A stretch of 64,000 nucleotides of DNA from Anaerocolumna sp. MB42-C2. Its GTDB lineage: Bacteria; Bacillota; Clostridia; Lachnospirales; Lachnospiraceae. The notes under the pieces were generated by a model that worked only from the letters and a program-made list of their open reading frames with translations, made no database searches and had not been told where the DNA came from. The translations under genes were made by a program, and so were the position numbers. The DNA lies in contig NZ_CP133190.1 in assembly GCF_030913705.1 (NCBI RefSeq), positions 5,791,501 through 5,855,500 of the forward strand, given 5' to 3'. Within the stretch, counting starts at the first letter, position 1. Every line of letters starts with the position of its first letter. Positions 61,951-64,000 of this stretch are shown here, piece by piece.

Positions 61951-62499
61951 ATGAATGTTTTACTGGTAAATTGCAGCCCTGTAAAAAATGGTGCTACAGC
62001 CGAAATAATAAATATTGTAAACTCAATAATAGGAACAAAATATAGTATTAGAAACATTTGTATTGATGATTACGAAATAAAGTTCTGTCAAGGGTGCAGG
62101 ACATGCCATAAAACAGCAAAATGCATACATAACGATGATGTGCTAAACGTTATCGAAGAATATTCCTGGGCGGATAGTATTATTTCAGTAGCTCCTTCTT
62201 ATTGGGCAGATATACCGGGACAATTTAAGGCATTTATAGACAGATGCACACCCTGGTGTAATACACATGAACCACATGCAGTAATCGGTCAGGGGAAAAA
62301 GGGGTATAGTATTGCATTACGAACGGGTCCGAGTATGAGAGAGTGTAATAGAATAATAGAGAGTATAGAACACTTTTATGGTCACATGGAAATAATTCCA
62401 ACAGCTAGCCTGGTATTATGCTCTGTGGAATATAAGGCCGATGTCGAAAGTAAGAGAAGTGAAATAGAAGAGTTTTGTAATAAAATTATGAAGGTTTAG
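61951..62499 (+). CDS. Flavodoxin-fold NAD(P)H-dependent oxidoreductase
   Basis: The 182-aa protein has the FMN phosphate loop CSPVKNGATAEI at the N-terminus, the FCQGCRTCHKTAKCIHNDD cysteine segment and SPSYWADIPGQFKAFIDR-type motif (APSYWADIPGQ) of the NADPH-dependent FMN reductase family. It would reduce flavin or quinones. ATG 61951 follows GGAGG by eight bases; an earlier ATG at 61906 has none. Confidence 0.83.
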   Translation: MNVLLVNCSPVKNGATAEIINIVNSIIGTKYSIRNICIDDYEIKFCQGCRTCHKTAKCIHNDDVLNVIEEYSWADSIISVAPSYWADIPGQFKAFIDRCTPWCNTHEPHAVIGQGKKGYSIALRTGPSMRECNRIIESIEHFYGHMEIIPTASLVLCSVEYKADVESKRSEIEEFCNKIMKV

Positions 62500-62599
62500 A
62501 TTTACAATTGTGTATAAAATATGGGAGGCGCTCGGTGTCTTTTGATCCCAAACTATCTTTTTCAAAAAAGATATGGTAGAATATCACAGAGGTGAAAAT

Positions 62600-63364
62600 A
62601 TGTATATTTTATCAAGTGATTTCGACGGTACTTTAACGCAGCAGGGTACTGTATCGGACAAGGACAAGGCTGCAATTGCAGCATGGCGGAAAGCCGGTAA
62701 TCTTTTTGGTGTTAATACCGGCCGTGGTTACTGCGGTATAAAGGCAGAACTAGAACGCCATCAGGTAGATTTTGATTATCTTATATGTAACAATGGTGGT
62801 TTGATTTATGAAAATGATGCAAAACCCGTTGAACAGAAAACTGCAGACGGTGAGGTGCTTCCATCGCTGATTTCATTAATTTTGGAATCCGGAGGTTTTC
62901 ATGCCGCAATCGGTCGAATAGAAATTGACAGGGAAGCCAGTTATTGGGTTAGTGAAAATGTGGATCGTAAACCAGGTCCGGAATTTACTCGGATTTTAAT
63001 GGATGATTTGAAAGAGATTACGTATTTTACGCAGTTAAGCACCCAATATGAGAAAGAGGAACAGGCAAATAAATGTACGCAGCAAATCAATGAACTATTT
63101 GGCGGCAAGGTAACCGCTTTCCAAAACGGTGTTTGTATTGATATCGTTCCGGTTGGAGTTAATAAAGCCATGGGATTACTTCAATACATGCGTTTAAAGC
63201 AAATTCCGAAAGAGAATGTGTTGGTTATCGGAGATAATTTCAATGATCTGGACATGATTCTGGAATTCAATGGATTCAGTGTTAATTCCGGAAGACCCGA
63301 AGTCATTAATAAGGCGAGAAAATCCTTTGACAGCATCGCTGCACTTATCGGTGAATACATATAA
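62600..63364 (+). CDS. Cof-type HAD phosphatase
   Basis: The 254-aa protein has HAD motif I SSDFDGTLT, a cap domain in the middle (about 85-180) and motifs III/IV in KAMGLL...GDNFNDLDMI, the Cof/IIB layout. It hydrolyses sugar or nucleotide phosphates; the substrate is not evident. AGAGGTGA precedes ATG 62600. A terminator follows at 63376. Confidence 0.86.
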   Translation: MYILSSDFDGTLTQQGTVSDKDKAAIAAWRKAGNLFGVNTGRGYCGIKAELERHQVDFDYLICNNGGLIYENDAKPVEQKTADGEVLPSLISLILESGGFHAAIGRIEIDREASYWVSENVDRKPGPEFTRILMDDLKEITYFTQLSTQYEKEEQANKCTQQINELFGGKVTAFQNGVCIDIVPVGVNKAMGLLQYMRLKQIPKENVLVIGDNFNDLDMILEFNGFSVNSGRPEVINKARKSFDSIAALIGEYI

Positions 63365-63375
63365 ATAATTACATG

Positions 63376-63405
63376 AGCGCTTCTCCTTACAGGAAAGGCG
63401 CTTTT
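63376..63405 (+). terminator. Terminator after the HAD gene
   Basis: AGCGC and GGCGCT pair with an inner TCCT/AGGA stem, followed by TTTTATT. Confidence 0.65.
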
Positions 63406-63502
63406 ATTCTGATGGAAATTTATGTTTATTTACCGGTTTTTATTTGATATAATAAGCAATAGATAAAGACATTCATAAAAAGTGAAATTAAAAGGAGCCA
63501 AT

Positions 63503-64000
63503 ATGAGCAACTCAGAAATTTATATTGATATAGACGAATTATTTCATAAATATAAGCTCGGAAATATAACTGAAGAACCCTCAAGTATTTCCGGTGGACT
63601 TTTGCATAAAATGTTTAAGGTAACTACGGAAACCAATAAATACGCTGTAAAATGGCTTAATCCCTCCATAATGCAGCGAAAAGGCGTAATGGAGAATATG
63701 ATCAATTCAGAACGAATTGCATATGCCTTTTCCAAGCATTTACCGGTTATTGCTGCATTAAAGATTGATAATCAAATTGTCCTGCATTCTAATCAAAAGT
63801 ATTATATGGTGTTTCATTGGATTGAGGGTACATCGGTTTTCCCGCCTTTCATCAGCGAAAAACATTGTTATGAAATAGGAAGCTCGTTAGGCAAAATCCA
63901 TAGATTAAATATTGCTATACCGGAAGTAAAAAAACATGCGAACGAGTCTATCAGCTATAACTGGCAGCAGTATTTAGTAAAAGGAAAAGAGTTAAATGTC
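63503..64000 (+). CDS. Phosphotransferase-fold (APH-like) protein, cut by the window end
   Basis: From ATG 63503 (AAAGGAG five bases upstream) the frame is open for 166 codons to the window edge. The part seen is the N-terminal kinase-like lobe: SISGGLLHKMFKVTTETNKYAVKWLN (Lys contacting ATP) and YYMVFHWIEGTSVFP (hinge). The catalytic loop lies beyond the window. It may be an aminoglycoside or homoserine/choline kinase relative. Confidence 0.75.
   Translation, partial: MSNSEIYIDIDELFHKYKLGNITEEPSSISGGLLHKMFKVTTETNKYAVKWLNPSIMQRKGVMENMINSERIAYAFSKHLPVIAALKIDNQIVLHSNQKYYMVFHWIEGTSVFPPFISEKHCYEIGSSLGKIHRLNIAIPEVKKHANESISYNWQQYLVKGKELNV

Overview
The window looks like a chromosomal segment of a low-GC anaerobic Firmicute, most likely a Lachnospiraceae or Lachnoclostridium-type Clostridium. 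The reasons are AT-rich DNA with strong AGGAGG ribosome binding sites, a single-chain clostridial-type PurL, an L-lactate dehydrogenase, LplB/YtcP-type sugar ABC transport with a membrane-bound AraC sensor, and many small MarR, PadR, GntR and XRE regulators. The family assignment is inference; no 16S rRNA is present.

The left third (about 1-32.4 kb) is ordinary chromosome. It carries a LysR regulator, a glyoxalase-like protein and an MBL hydrolase on the minus strand; purL; a PAS-GGDEF diguanylate cyclase; ldh; an AraC sensor with a three-gene carbohydrate ABC importer; an ECF sigma/anti-sigma pair; an XRE/membrane protein pair; a GntR-ABC operon; rsgA; a PadR operon; a heterodimeric ABC exporter; and an AraC regulator with a nitroreductase.

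At 32459 lies tRNA-Gly(GCC). Its 3' end is repeated six more times over the next 15 kb (32679, 36947, 40780, 43626, 45713, 47500). These repeats delimit a tandem array of small integrative elements. Each intact unit reads: att core, a tyrosine recombinase gene on the minus strand pointing at the att site, a conserved backbone hairpin or leader, one or two cargo genes on the plus strand, then a paired arm-type repeat and the next att. Two element families are present. Type A uses GAGTAC direct repeats and carries a 449-aa integrase plus a second broken recombinase. Type C uses ATGTGCAC direct repeats and carries a ~410-aa integrase and, in one copy, a MobV relaxase. The order from the tRNA is A, C, A, C, C(deleted), and decay broadly increases away from the tRNA. 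Cargo includes an XRE-type protein, VanZ, an MBL hydrolase, small secreted proteins and a 362-aa orphan. Backbone scraps without intact att cores continue to about 58 kb and possibly 61.8 kb, around two GNATs, a MarR/DtxR-like operon, a second MBL protein, a methyltransferase, a lipoprotein, a second rsgA with an attenuator-like leader, and an aminoglycoside-phosphotransferase-like gene interrupted by an IS3-family element. This array is the most unusual thing in the window.

The right end (58-64 kb) returns to regulators and metabolism: MerR with a 19-bp-spaced promoter, MarR with paired operators and a membrane protein, AraC with a GyrI-like domain, a flavodoxin-type reductase, a Cof-type HAD phosphatase and the start of another phosphotransferase-fold gene cut by the window edge.
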